Assembly: GCF_033242265.1 (NCBI RefSeq)
Contig: NZ_BTFW01000001.1
Coordinates: 806,001 to 870,000 of the forward strand
DNA: 64,000 nucleotides
Direction of reading: 5' to 3'
DNA from: Novosphingobium sp. IK01
GTDB taxonomy: Bacteria; Pseudomonadota; Alphaproteobacteria; Sphingomonadales; Sphingomonadaceae
The position numbers and the translations under genes were made by a program. The notes beneath the pieces are model-generated. The model searched no databases and was not told where the DNA came from. It worked only from the letters and a program-made list of their open reading frames with translations. Shown piece by piece: positions 1 to 8,552 of this stretch (its first letter is position 1; every line of letters starts with the position of its first letter).

Positions 1-2
1 AG

Positions 3-572
3 CTTCACGCCGTGTTCAACAAGGAAGGTACCTTCAAGGGTATCTCCTCGCACTACAGCGGTGCGGGCTTCTCGCAGATGCACTTCGTGACCCGCTCGGT
101 CTCCGACCAGGACTTCAATGCCTGGGTTGCTTCGGTGAAGGCTGACAAGTCGGCCACCACCCTCGACCGCGCCGCCTACCTCCAGCTCGACAAGCCCAGC
201 GTCGCCGAGCCGGTGCGTCACTACGCCACGGTTTCTCCCACCCTGTTCGACGCCGTCGTCGACCTGTGCGTCCAGCCTGGCCGCATCTGCCAGAGCCAGA
301 TGGCCATGATCGACGCCAAGGGCGGTGTGAGCAAGGAAGCCGCACGGCTCAACGTTGCCGCGCTCACTTACGACAAATCGGGCCGCGCGGCTGCCACGAC
401 CATCCTGCCCGGCAGCGTGGTTGCCCAGACCGACCGTTTCGTGAAGGCCTATTGCAGCGACAACCGTCCGATGTCCGCACCCAGCGGCGAGACGGCTGCG
501 CCCAAGACGCTCGACCACCTGCGTGGTGCCGGTGTCAGCCTGGCCAATCCGCAGCTCCAGCCCGCCTCGTGA
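3..572 (+). CDS. cyoA: Cytochrome bo3-type ubiquinol oxidase subunit II, C-terminal part (cut by window edge)
   Basis: The reading frame is open from the first bases, so the true start lies left of the window. About 189 residues of the C-terminal half remain. They carry the family's conserved stretch around 'GISSHYSGAGFSQMHF', part of the periplasmic cupredoxin domain of CyoA. Quinol oxidase subunit II lacks the CuA-binding residues of cytochrome c oxidases, and none are visible here. The protein is anchored in the inner membrane and packs on CyoB. The stop lies 70 bp before cyoB on the same strand, so it heads the cyoABCD operon. The tail after 'DLCVQPGRIC' looks like the normal family end. 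Identification is firm because of the adjacent cyoBCD genes. Confidence 0.93.
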   Translation, partial: LHAVFNKEGTFKGISSHYSGAGFSQMHFVTRSVSDQDFNAWVASVKADKSATTLDRAAYLQLDKPSVAEPVRHYATVSPTLFDAVVDLCVQPGRICQSQMAMIDAKGGVSKEAARLNVAALTYDKSGRAAATTILPGSVVAQTDRFVKAYCSDNRPMSAPSGETAAPKTLDHLRGAGVSLANPQLQPAS

Positions 573-642
573 GAGGTGGGCCTGGCCCCTCTTATTTGAT
601 TACGCCGCGCCAGACCCGTTCCGGCCCTGCCATTTCTGACCG

Positions 643-2703
643 ATGGATACCGCGATGACCGCTGTCCCCCTTCCAGCCACTGCCCCGCCGCAGTGGACAC
701 CGCTCCTGGGAAGAATTTCCCTTGAGCAGCTTCCCTTCCTCCACGAGCCCATCGTGGCCGCCACGTTTGCGGGTGTGATCCTTGGCGGGATCGCGCTGGT
801 GGGCGTGCTCACCTATTTCCGCCTCTGGGGCTATCTCTGGAAGGAGTGGTTCACCAGCGTCGATCACAAGAAGATCGGGATCATGTACATGATCCTGGGT
901 CTGGTCATGTTCGTGCGCGGCTTTGCCGACGCGCTGATGATGCGCCTCCAGCAGGCGCTGGCCTTCAACGGCAGCCAGGGTTACCTCAACCCGCATCACT
1001 TCGACCAGGTCTTCACCGTTCACGGCGTGATCATGATCTTCTTCGCGGCCATGCCGTTCGTCACTGGTCTGATGAACTACGTGGTTCCGCTCCAGATCGG
1101 TGCGCGCGACGTGTCCTTCCCGTTCCTCAACAACTTCAGCTTCTGGATGACCACGGGCGGCGCCGTGCTGGTCATGGCCTCGCTGTTCCTTGGTGAGTTC
1201 GGGCAGACCGGCTGGCTGGCGTTCCCGCCCCTTTCGGGCGCGACCTACAGCCCGGGCGTGGGCGTCGACTACTACATCTGGTCGCTCCAGATCGCCGGTG
1301 TCGGCACCACCCTGTCGGGCATCAACCTGCTCGCCACGATCATCAAGATGCGCGCACCTGGCATGACCATGATGCGCATGCCGGTCTTCACCTGGACCGC
1401 GCTGTGCACCAACGTCCTGATCATCGCCTCCTTCCCGGTGCTGACCGCCGTTCTCGTGCTGCTCTCGCTCGACCGTTACGTGGGGACCAACTTCTTCACC
1501 AACGACTTCGGCGGCAGCCCGATGATGTACGTGAACATGATCTGGATCTGGGGTCACCCGGAAGTGTACATCCTGATCCTGCCGCTGTTCGGCGTGTTCT
1601 CGGAAATCACCTCGACCTTCTCGGGCAAGCGCCTGTTCGGCTATACCTCGATGGTCTACGCGTCCATCGTCATCACCATCCTCTCCTACCTCGTCTGGCT
1701 GCACCACTTCTTCACCATGGGTTCGGGTGCCAGCGTCAACAGCTTCTTCGGGATCACCACCATGGTCATCTCGATCCCGACCGGGGCCAAGCTGTTCAAC
1801 TGGCTCTTCACCATGTACCGTGGCCGCATCCGCTACGAACTGCCGATGATGTGGACCATCGCGTTCATGTTCACCTTCACCATCGGTGGCATGACCGGCG
1901 TTCTGCTCGCCGTTCCCCCGGCCGACTTCGTTCTCCACAACTCGCTGTTCCTCATCGCCCACTTCCACAACGTGATCATCGGCGGCGTCGTCTTCGGCAC
2001 CTTCGCGGCGATCAACTACTGGTGGCCCAAGGCGTTCGGCTTCAAGCTGAACAAGTTCTGGGGCATGGTCAGCTTCTGGTGCTGGGTCCCCGGCTTCTGG
2101 CTGGCGTTCACCCCGCTCTACATGATGGGCCTGATGGGCGTGACCCGTCGTACCCGCGTGTTCGACGATCCCAGCCTCCAGCCCTACTTCATCGTCGCCC
2201 TGCTCGGCGCCCTGCTGATCGGTGCGGGTATCGCCGCCATGGTCATCCAGTACGGTGTGTCGATCTGGAAGCGTGAAGCCCTTGCCGACAAGACCGGTGG
2301 CGACCCCTGGAATGGCCGCAGCCTCGAATGGTCGACCAGCTCGCCCCCGCCCAACTACAACTTCGCGTTCACCCCGATCGTCCACGACCTGGATGCCTGG
2401 GCCGACATGAAGCAGGCCAAGGTCGGTCGTCCGACCGAAGGCTACCGCCCGATCCACATGCCCCGCAACACGGGCGCCGGTGTGGTCCTGGCTGGTCTGA
2501 GCACGATCCTTGGCTTCGGTCTGATCTGGCACATCTGGTGGATCGCCGCCCCGGCCCTCGTGGCGCTGATCCTGGGCAGCATCATCCATACCTTCAACTA
2601 CAAGCGCGATTACCACATTCCCGTCGATGTCGTCGCCGCCAAGGAAGCGGAACGCACGGCTGAACTGGAACGCCTTGGCAAGACCCAGGGAGCCGCTGCA
2701 TGA
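643..2703 (+). CDS. cyoB: Cytochrome bo3-type ubiquinol oxidase subunit I
   Basis: A 686-residue heme-copper oxidase catalytic subunit that oxidises ubiquinol, reduces oxygen to water and pumps protons in the inner membrane. All key residues are present at a constant +21 offset from E. coli CyoB. The quinol-site Arg92 and Asp96 lie in 'RGFAD', with His119 nearby. The low-spin heme ligands are His127 and His442, and the high-spin heme ligand is His440. The CuB ligands are His305, His354 and His355. Glu307 ends the D proton channel, and Tyr309 is the residue cross-linked to a CuB histidine. The quinol residues separate it from cytochrome c oxidases. No strong ribosome site precedes ATG 643; ATG 655 is an alternative start. 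The stop overlaps the cyoC start by 4 bp. Confidence 0.97.
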   Translation: MDTAMTAVPLPATAPPQWTPLLGRISLEQLPFLHEPIVAATFAGVILGGIALVGVLTYFRLWGYLWKEWFTSVDHKKIGIMYMILGLVMFVRGFADALMMRLQQALAFNGSQGYLNPHHFDQVFTVHGVIMIFFAAMPFVTGLMNYVVPLQIGARDVSFPFLNNFSFWMTTGGAVLVMASLFLGEFGQTGWLAFPPLSGATYSPGVGVDYYIWSLQIAGVGTTLSGINLLATIIKMRAPGMTMMRMPVFTWTALCTNVLIIASFPVLTAVLVLLSLDRYVGTNFFTNDFGGSPMMYVNMIWIWGHPEVYILILPLFGVFSEITSTFSGKRLFGYTSMVYASIVITILSYLVWLHHFFTMGSGASVNSFFGITTMVISIPTGAKLFNWLFTMYRGRIRYELPMMWTIAFMFTFTIGGMTGVLLAVPPADFVLHNSLFLIAHFHNVIIGGVVFGTFAAINYWWPKAFGFKLNKFWGMVSFWCWVPGFWLAFTPLYMMGLMGVTRRTRVFDDPSLQPYFIVALLGALLIGAGIAAMVIQYGVSIWKREALADKTGGDPWNGRSLEWSTSSPPPNYNFAFTPIVHDLDAWADMKQAKVGRPTEGYRPIHMPRNTGAGVVLAGLSTILGFGLIWHIWWIAAPALVALILGSIIHTFNYKRDYHIPVDVVAAKEAERTAELERLGKTQGAAA

Positions 2704-3341
2704 GCGACGCCACCCATCACGACGTCTCGGGCGTCCCCAGCAAGCTGGGGCGCTACTGGGACCTGAACGAGCATGACCACCCCGAGGGCCACAGCACCAT
2801 GCTGGGCTTCTGGGTCTACCTGATGAGCGACTGCCTCATCTTCGCCATGCTCTTTGCCGCTTTCGGCGTGCTCGGTGGCAACTATGCCGCCGGGCCCGGC
2901 CCGAAGGAACTGTTCGAGCTGCCGCTGGTGGCCGTGAACACCTCGATGCTGCTGTTCTCGTCGATCACCTATGGCTTTGCCATGCTGGCGATGCAGCGCG
3001 GTTCGGTCTCGCAGACCCAGATGTGGCTGCTGGTCACCGCCGTTTTCGGCGCGGCCTTCCTGTCGATCGAACTCTACGAATTCTCGAACCTGATCCACGA
3101 AGGTGCAACGCCCCAGCGCAGCGCGTTCCTCTCGGCCTTCTTCACGCTGGTCGGCACCCACGGTCTCCACGTGACCTTCGGCCTGATCTGGCTGTTCACG
3201 ATGGTCGTGCAGGTTTCACGCAAGGGCCTGATCCAGGCCAACAAGCGTCGCCTGATGTGCCTGTCGCTGTTCTGGCACTTCCTCGACGTCGTGTGGATCG
3301 GCGTCTTCACCTTCGTCTACCTGATGGGGATGCTGCGATGA
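2700..3341 (+). CDS. cyoC: Cytochrome bo3-type ubiquinol oxidase subunit III
   Basis: A 213-residue membrane protein of the COX3 family with about five hydrophobic helices, close in length to E. coli CyoC. It stabilises the oxidase core in the inner membrane and has no redox centre. The family-typical stretches '[18 protein letters not shown]' and '[18 protein letters not shown]' are present. ATG 2700 overlaps the cyoB stop as ATGA, and its own stop overlaps the cyoD start the same way, which indicates translational coupling within one operon. Confidence 0.96.
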   Translation: MSDATHHDVSGVPSKLGRYWDLNEHDHPEGHSTMLGFWVYLMSDCLIFAMLFAAFGVLGGNYAAGPGPKELFELPLVAVNTSMLLFSSITYGFAMLAMQRGSVSQTQMWLLVTAVFGAAFLSIELYEFSNLIHEGATPQRSAFLSAFFTLVGTHGLHVTFGLIWLFTMVVQVSRKGLIQANKRRLMCLSLFWHFLDVVWIGVFTFVYLMGMLR

Positions 3342-3742
3342 GCGCTCTCAACCACACCGATCACGGGCACACCGATCATGGTCACGGCGACCATGGCCAC
3401 CATCACGAAGAAGCCCATGGTTCCATGCGCGACTACGTGATCGGCTTCGTGCTCTCGGTCATCCTGACGGCGATCCCCTTCGCCATCGTCATGGGCGGCC
3501 TGATCACCGACCATCACACCGCCGCTCTCGTCATCGCGGGCTTCGCCGCGGTGCAGATCGTCGTCCACATGGTCTACTTCCTGCACATGAACGGCAAGGC
3601 CGAAGGGGGCTGGAACCTGCTGGCCCTGATCTTCACCGGCGTCGTCGTGCTGATCATTCTCTCGGGCTCGCTGTGGGTCATGTATCACATGAACACCAAC
3701 ATGATGCCCATGGGCGCGGAACAAGCCGCGCAGATGGACTGA
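3338..3742 (+). CDS. cyoD: Cytochrome bo3-type ubiquinol oxidase subunit IV with a histidine-rich N-terminus
   Basis: A 134-residue membrane protein with three predicted helices, fitting CyoD, the small subunit that assists CuB insertion and assembly. It is longer than E. coli CyoD (109 residues) because of an N-terminal extension very rich in His with Asp, Gly and Thr (about residues 5-27). The extension begins 'NHTDHGHTDHGHGDHG' and lies before the first helix. Such a tract could bind copper or another metal, which is inference. The start at 3338 overlaps the cyoC stop as ATGA. The SURF1 gene follows 8 bp after the stop. Confidence 0.94.
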   Translation: MSALNHTDHGHTDHGHGDHGHHHEEAHGSMRDYVIGFVLSVILTAIPFAIVMGGLITDHHTAALVIAGFAAVQIVVHMVYFLHMNGKAEGGWNLLALIFTGVVVLIILSGSLWVMYHMNTNMMPMGAEQAAQMD

Positions 3743-3750
3743 TCAAACCG

Positions 3751-4467
3751 ATGAAAACGGGCAGTTCCCCCACACGGCGGGTGCTGCCCGTTTTCGTTCT
3801 GCTGGTGTTCATGGGCCTGTTCCTGGCCCTGGGCACCTGGCAGGTCAGGCGCCTCGCCTGGAAAGAGGCGCTGATTGCCGACGTGGACCGGGCGCTCCAC
3901 GCCGCGCCGATTGCTCCGGCCGCACTTCCTGCCGGCGATGTCGCCCCCTTCTCCTATCACCGCCTGATCCTCTCGGGCCATTTCCTGCCCCAAGCCACTG
4001 TCCTCGTCACGGCGACCAGCCCACTGGGCAACGGCTATTGGGTCATGGTCCCGCTTGCCGCGCACCAAGGTGGCGTGCCGGTCTGGATCAACCGCGGCTT
4101 CGTGCCGCTGGGCACCCGTCTTGATGCGGCCCGTGGCGCCGTCCCCACCGGGGACGTGAGCGTGACCGGCCTGCTGCGTCCGAGTGAACCCAAAGGCACC
4201 CTGTTTCGCGCCAACCGCCCGTCCGACGAGCGCTGGTACGCGCGCGACCTTCCGGTCATGGCCGCCACCCGCCATCTGGGCACCGAGCCGCGCTATTTCG
4301 TCGACGCGCAGAGCGAGACCCCGCGCCCCACCGTGGCGCCCGTGCCGGTGCCGGGCCTGACGGTCATCGCCTTCCCCAACAACCACCTGTCCTACGCGCT
4401 GACCTGGTTCGCTCTGGCGGCCCTCTCGCTTGCCGCGACAATCGTGGTATGGCGCAAGGCTCGATGA
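3751..4467 (+). CDS. SURF1-family oxidase assembly protein
   Basis: A 238-residue protein with the SURF1 layout: an N-terminal helix (about residues 12-30, ending 'LALGTWQVRRLAWKEAL'), a large periplasmic domain with 'NRGFVP', and a C-terminal helix before 'WRKAR'. 'GTWQ.RR..WK' is the SURF1 signature. In bacteria SURF1 proteins bind heme a and help insert it; Paracoccus has a dedicated copy (Surf1q) for its ba3 quinol oxidase. Its place directly after cyoD implies that it serves this oxidase. I chose ATG 3751 over the longer frame from 3673, because the longer one runs into cyoD and lacks family similarity. The stop overlaps the regB start as ATGA. Confidence 0.9.
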   Translation: MKTGSSPTRRVLPVFVLLVFMGLFLALGTWQVRRLAWKEALIADVDRALHAAPIAPAALPAGDVAPFSYHRLILSGHFLPQATVLVTATSPLGNGYWVMVPLAAHQGGVPVWINRGFVPLGTRLDAARGAVPTGDVSVTGLLRPSEPKGTLFRANRPSDERWYARDLPVMAATRHLGTEPRYFVDAQSETPRPTVAPVPVPGLTVIAFPNNHLSYALTWFALAALSLAATIVVWRKAR

Positions 4468-5789
4468 CCCCCATAAACCAGACACCCGGCCAGACACCCG
4501 GCCAGACGCCCGCTCCCCGCTCCATCTACCCCGCCGCCAGCGCCCGCAACATGGCGCTGCTGGTCCAGTTGCGCTGGGTCGCCGCCGCCGGACAACTGAT
4601 CGCCATCTGGGTGAGCGTCTCGGTGCTCGGCCTCCGGCTCGAAATCGCACCGCTGGTCGCCGTTCCGGTGCTGATGATCGTGATCAACGGCATCACCCTC
4701 CTGCTCGACCGGGGACGGGTGGGCTACAGCCACGTCGAACTGCTCGGCGCGCTCACGCTCGACATGCTGGCACTGGCCTGGCAGATCTATTTCAGCGGCG
4801 GCACGGCCAACCCGTTCACGTTCCTGTTCCTGATGCAGATCGTCATCGGCGCCATCCTGCTCCCCCCCAGCTGGAGCGGCATCGTGGCTGGCATGGCCGC
4901 GCTGATCGTCGCGCGCCTCGCCTTTGCGCACCGTCCGGTAATCCTTCCGGCAGGCACGTTCGACGGCTACATGGAGCTGTTCCAGCTCGGCAACCTCGTG
5001 TGCTTCCTGCTCATGGCCGTGCTGCTGGTGTTCTTCGTGATCCGCATGGACCGCAACCGCCGCCAGAGCGAGGCGGCGCTCGCCACGCTGCGCCAGGAAG
5101 CCGCCGAGGAACAGCACATCGTGCGCCTTGGCCTGCTGGCCTCGGGCGCGGCCCACGAGCTGGGCACGCCGATGGCCACGATGTCGGTGATCCTGGGCGA
5201 CTGGCAGCGCCATCCGGCCATCGCCGCCGACCCGGACTTGCGCGACGAGGTCCAGGACATGGCCTCCGAGCTCAGGCGCTGCAAGGCGATCCTCTCGGGC
5301 ATCCTGATGAGCGCGGGCGAAGCGCGCGGCGACAACCCGCAGATCACCACGCTGGGCGAATTCCTCGGCACGATCGCCGACGAATGGAACGAACGCTGCC
5401 ACGGTGCCGTCCATTTCATCAACAAGGTCGAGAGCGAGCGCCCCATCGTGGCCGACCCGGCGCTGCGCCAGATCATCGGCAACGTAATCGACAACGCCCT
5501 CGAAGTTTCGCCCCATCTTGTCGAATTCCGGGCAGAAATGGATGGCGGAGACATCCGCTTGACCGTACTGGACCGGGGACCGGGTTTCGCCCCCGAGATG
5601 CTCGCCTCGTTCGGGCGCCCCTACAACTCCACCAAGGGCCGCGAGGGCGGCGGGCTGGGGCTGTTTCTGGTGGTGAACGTGATCCGCAAGCTGGGCGGCC
5701 GCGTCGAAGTGAACAACCGGGCGACGGGCGGTGCCGTGGTGCGGTTGGTTATCCCAATGGCCTCGCTGGCCTATCGCACCGGGGAATGA
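4464..5789 (+). CDS. regB: Redox-responsive sensor histidine kinase of the RegB/PrrB/ActS family
   Basis: A 441-residue membrane kinase. About six hydrophobic helices fill roughly residues 30-195. A loop holds 'GGTANPF', the GGxxNPF quinone-sensing heptapeptide of RegB. The phosphorylated His231 sits in 'AAHELGTPMATMS'. Cys273 in 'LRRCKAIL' matches the redox-active cysteine of Rhodobacter RegB (Cys265). The ATPase domain ends with 'GGGLGLFLVVNVI'. RegB phosphorylates RegA when the quinone pool or thiols signal low oxygen, controlling respiration, photosynthesis, carbon and nitrogen genes. The start at 4464 is chosen for its ATGA overlap with the SURF1 stop; ATG 4449 is an alternative. Its position behind the cyo genes suggests control of terminal oxidase supply. 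Confidence 0.94.
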   Translation: MTPINQTPGQTPGQTPAPRSIYPAASARNMALLVQLRWVAAAGQLIAIWVSVSVLGLRLEIAPLVAVPVLMIVINGITLLLDRGRVGYSHVELLGALTLDMLALAWQIYFSGGTANPFTFLFLMQIVIGAILLPPSWSGIVAGMAALIVARLAFAHRPVILPAGTFDGYMELFQLGNLVCFLLMAVLLVFFVIRMDRNRRQSEAALATLRQEAAEEQHIVRLGLLASGAAHELGTPMATMSVILGDWQRHPAIAADPDLRDEVQDMASELRRCKAILSGILMSAGEARGDNPQITTLGEFLGTIADEWNERCHGAVHFINKVESERPIVADPALRQIIGNVIDNALEVSPHLVEFRAEMDGGDIRLTVLDRGPGFAPEMLASFGRPYNSTKGREGGGLGLFLVVNVIRKLGGRVEVNNRATGGAVVRLVIPMASLAYRTGE

Positions 5790-6370
5790 TGATGGATGAT
5801 CCCGCAAGCAACCAGCCCGAAAAAAGCCCGGCATGGGACGATGACGTCCCCCACCTGGTGATCGTCGAGGACGATCCGGCCTTCGCGCGCACCTTGCGCC
5901 GCTCGTTCGAACGGCGTGGCTATCTGGTCGATCCTGCGGCAACCCCGGACGAACTCGAAGCCCTGCTCGACGCACGCGATTACCAGTTCGCGGTGGTCGA
6001 CCTCAAGCTGGGCACGGGTTCGGGGCTGACTTGCGTGCAGATGCTGGCTGAACGCGATCCTGAGACCCGCATCGTCGTGCTCACCGGCTTCGCCTCGATC
6101 TCGACGGCGGTCGAAGCAATCAAGCTGGGCGCGTCTCACTATCTGGCCAAGCCCGCCAATACCGACGACATCGAGGAAGCCTTCGGTCGCGTCGGCGGCG
6201 ATCCGACCGTCCCGCTCGACACGCGCAAGACGTCGATCAAGACGGTCGAATGGGAATATATCCATTCCACCCTCGTCGAATGCGATTTCAACATCTCCGA
6301 AGCCGCGCGGCGCCTGGGCATGCACCGCCGCACGCTGGCCCGCAAACTCGAAAAGCGCCCCTTGCGCTGA
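5786..6370 (+). CDS. regA: Redox response regulator of the RegA/PrrA/ActR family
   Basis: A 194-residue response regulator, the usual RegA length. The receiver domain has an acidic pocket 'VEDD' and phospho-acceptor Asp72 in 'VVDLKLG', with the conserved Lys in 'YLAKPANT'. A short linker leads to a Fis-type helix-turn-helix near 'NISEAARRLGMHRRTLARKL', the almost invariant DNA-reading element of RegA/PrrA. It is the partner of the upstream RegB and should bind DNA as a phosphorylated dimer. Three in-frame ATGs stand at 5786, 5789 and 5792; the first overlaps the regB stop as ATGA. It is the last gene of the operon and is followed by a perfect 11-bp hairpin. Confidence 0.95.
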   Translation: MMMDDPASNQPEKSPAWDDDVPHLVIVEDDPAFARTLRRSFERRGYLVDPAATPDELEALLDARDYQFAVVDLKLGTGSGLTCVQMLAERDPETRIVVLTGFASISTAVEAIKLGASHYLAKPANTDDIEEAFGRVGGDPTVPLDTRKTSIKTVEWEYIHSTLVECDFNISEAARRLGMHRRTLARKLEKRPLR

Positions 6371-6376
6371 TCTCCT

Positions 6377-6408
6377 GAGGCGAAGGAAAGACTGCTCTCC
6401 TTCGCCTC
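6377..6408. terminator. Hairpin between convergent regA and prlC
   Basis: Perfect 11-bp inverted repeat: gaggcgaagga at 6377-6387 and its complement at 6398-6408, with a 10-nt loop. It lies in the 50-bp gap where regA (plus) and prlC (minus) converge and could end both transcripts. No clear T-tract follows on either strand, so strictly Rho-independent action is uncertain. Confidence 0.6.
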
Positions 6409-6420
6409 GGATCGGGCACC

Positions 6421-8463
6421 TCAGGCCGCCAGCCCGCGCACCCGCAACAGAGCCCCCGGATCGGGCGCCTGCCCGCGGAATGCCACGTAATTGTCCATGG
6501 CTCCGCGGCCGCCACCCTGCGAGAGCACTTCGCGGCGGAAGGCCTGTCCCAGTTCGCCCTGCCGCTCGGGCGCGGCGGCAAACTGTTCGTAGGCGTCCGA
6601 CGAGAGCAGTTCGGCCCAGAGGTACGAATAATAGCCCGCCGCATAGCCACCGGCGAAAATGTGGCTGAAGGCATGGGCAAAGCGGTTCCATGCCGGATAG
6701 CGAACCACTGCCACTTCGGCGCGCACCGCGTCGAGCATGGCCTGAACATCGGGCGCCTCGCCCGCGGCCACATGCAACCGCATGTCGAACAGCGCGAACT
6801 CGATCTGGCGCAGGACCGCCAGCGCGCCCATGAAGCCACGCGCCGCGTCGAGCCGGGCGATCAGGTCGTCGGGCAGTGGCTCGCCAGTCTCGACATGGGC
6901 CGAGGCGGCCTTGAGCACGCGGGCATCGAACGCAAAGTTTTCGAGGAACTGGCTGGGCAGTTCGACCGCATCCCATTCCACCCCGCTGATCCCGCCGATC
7001 GAAGGCAGGTCGCCCTCGCCCAGCAGATGGTGGAGGCAGTGCCCCATCTCGTGGAACAGCGTCACCACGTCGCTGTGCTGGAGCAGGACCGGCTGTCCCG
7101 GTGCGGGCGGCGCGAAATTGGTGACCAGATAGGCCATCGGGATCTGCGCCTGCGCGCCCGCGCGGCTCGGCGAGCGGCACACGTTCATCCACGCCCCGCC
7201 GCGCTTGCCCTCGCGAGCAAAGAAATCGGCATGGAGGCGGGCAAAGGGCGCGTCCTCACCCGCGCGGAACAGCGCAAAGGCCCGCACGTCGCCATGCCAC
7301 AGCCCTTGCGCGGGCTCCTCGCGCACACGGACGCCGAACAGGTGTTCGACATGGTCGAACAGCGCCGCCAGCACGCGTTCGAGCGGCAGGTAGCGGCGCA
7401 CTTCCGACTGGTCGAGCGCATGGCGGGCAAGCCGTGCGCGCTCGCTGGCATAGGCCATGTCCCAGGGCTCAAGGCTCTCGATGCCCAGTTCGGCGCGGGC
7501 GAAGGCGGCAAGGTCGGCCAGTTCAGCCTCGGCCAGCGGACGCGCCCGGCGGGCCAGATCGAGCAGGAAGGCCTCGACCTCCTGCGGGCTCCCGGCCATC
7601 TTGGTCGCCAGCGAGAGCGCGGCGGCGTTGTCCTGTCCGAGCAGCCGGGCCGAAGCGGCGCGCAAGGCCAGCAACTGGTCCATGCGCGGCCCGTTATCGA
7701 ACTGTCTGGCATGCGGCCCCTGATCGGACGCGCGCGTGGCATAGGCCTGCTGGACCTGCTCGCGCAGCGCACGGTCCTGCGCATACGTCAGGATCGCGAT
7801 GACCACGGGCGCGTGAAGCGTGATCATCCAGCCTTCTTCGTGCCCCTTGGAGCGCGCCATCGCGGCCATTCCGGCCAGATCGGCCTCGGGCACCCCGGCC
7901 AGACGTGCAGCGTCGGTGATGTGGAGGGTCCAGGCCTCGGTCGCATCCATCACGGCATTGGCATATTCGGTGGTCAGGCGGCCCTGCTCGATCTGGTTTT
8001 CGGCAAACGCGCGGGCCTCCTCGCCATCGAGCGCGACGCCCGAGAGTTCGAAATCACGCAAGGCCAGCTCGCGCGCACGGGCGGCCAGCGGATCGAGCGA
8101 GGCCGGATCGATCGCGCGGATCGCCTCGTAGAGCGCGCGGTCCTGTCCGACAGCGGCAAAATGCGCGGCCACCAGCGGCTGCGCCTGCGCATGGGCGGCG
8201 CGCAGTTCGGGGGTATTGGTCACCGCGAGCAGGTGGCCGACCGTGCGCCATGCCTCGCCAAACCGGCGGTCGGCCTCTTCCTTGTCGGCCAGCATCGCCG
8301 GATCGCCCGCGCGGGCGGTAAAGGCCGCCATGGCCGCGCCGTGATCGGCGATCAGGCTGGTCACCGCCGGAACGATCTCCTCGGGACGGATGGCGGCGAA
8401 GGCAGGCTGGCCGTGGGGCGCAAGCAAGGCAAAATCGAGGTCGGTCGCGGCAGCTTGGGTCAT
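6421..8463 (-). CDS. prlC: Oligopeptidase A, M3-family zinc metallopeptidase
   Basis: A 680-residue cytosolic zinc peptidase, the same length as E. coli PrlC. It cleaves short peptides, including degraded signal peptides. The HExxH zinc motif is 'FHEMGHCLHH' at about residues 470-479, and the third ligand Glu lies in the following 'SGVEWDAVELPSQFLENF' stretch. The conserved 'GKRGGAWM' substrate-binding region precedes it. The frame can be extended upstream, but ATG 8463 gives the family N-terminus ('FALLAPHGQPAFAAIRPEEI'). A close relative is peptidyl-dipeptidase Dcp; overall length and the N-terminal region favour oligopeptidase A. The gene ends just after the hairpin shared with regA. Confidence 0.92.
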   Translation of the reverse strand: MTQAAATDLDFALLAPHGQPAFAAIRPEEIVPAVTSLIADHGAAMAAFTARAGDPAMLADKEEADRRFGEAWRTVGHLLAVTNTPELRAAHAQAQPLVAAHFAAVGQDRALYEAIRAIDPASLDPLAARARELALRDFELSGVALDGEEARAFAENQIEQGRLTTEYANAVMDATEAWTLHITDAARLAGVPEADLAGMAAMARSKGHEEGWMITLHAPVVIAILTYAQDRALREQVQQAYATRASDQGPHARQFDNGPRMDQLLALRAASARLLGQDNAAALSLATKMAGSPQEVEAFLLDLARRARPLAEAELADLAAFARAELGIESLEPWDMAYASERARLARHALDQSEVRRYLPLERVLAALFDHVEHLFGVRVREEPAQGLWHGDVRAFALFRAGEDAPFARLHADFFAREGKRGGAWMNVCRSPSRAGAQAQIPMAYLVTNFAPPAPGQPVLLQHSDVVTLFHEMGHCLHHLLGEGDLPSIGGISGVEWDAVELPSQFLENFAFDARVLKAASAHVETGEPLPDDLIARLDAARGFMGALAVLRQIEFALFDMRLHVAAGEAPDVQAMLDAVRAEVAVVRYPAWNRFAHAFSHIFAGGYAAGYYSYLWAELLSSDAYEQFAAAPERQGELGQAFRREVLSQGGGRGAMDNYVAFRGQAPDPGALLRVRGLAA

Positions 8464-8552
8464 GGAAAAGTTCGCGGCTCCAGTCTGTGTCCTGATCTCC
8501 AAGATAGGAAGCCCGCGCGGTTTGTCTGCCCCGTCAGGGCCCACTGACACGA

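Noticed and set aside
592..2616. 674-residue open frame antisense to cyoB
   Set aside because: It is the mirror of a GC-rich coding strand, with His/Asp/Glu/Arg-rich low-complexity translation and no domain. cyoB on the other strand is intact with all catalytic residues.
4430..6370. Single long frame spanning regB and regA
   Set aside because: Its first part is a shadow of regB in another frame; only the last 194 codons from 5786 encode RegA.
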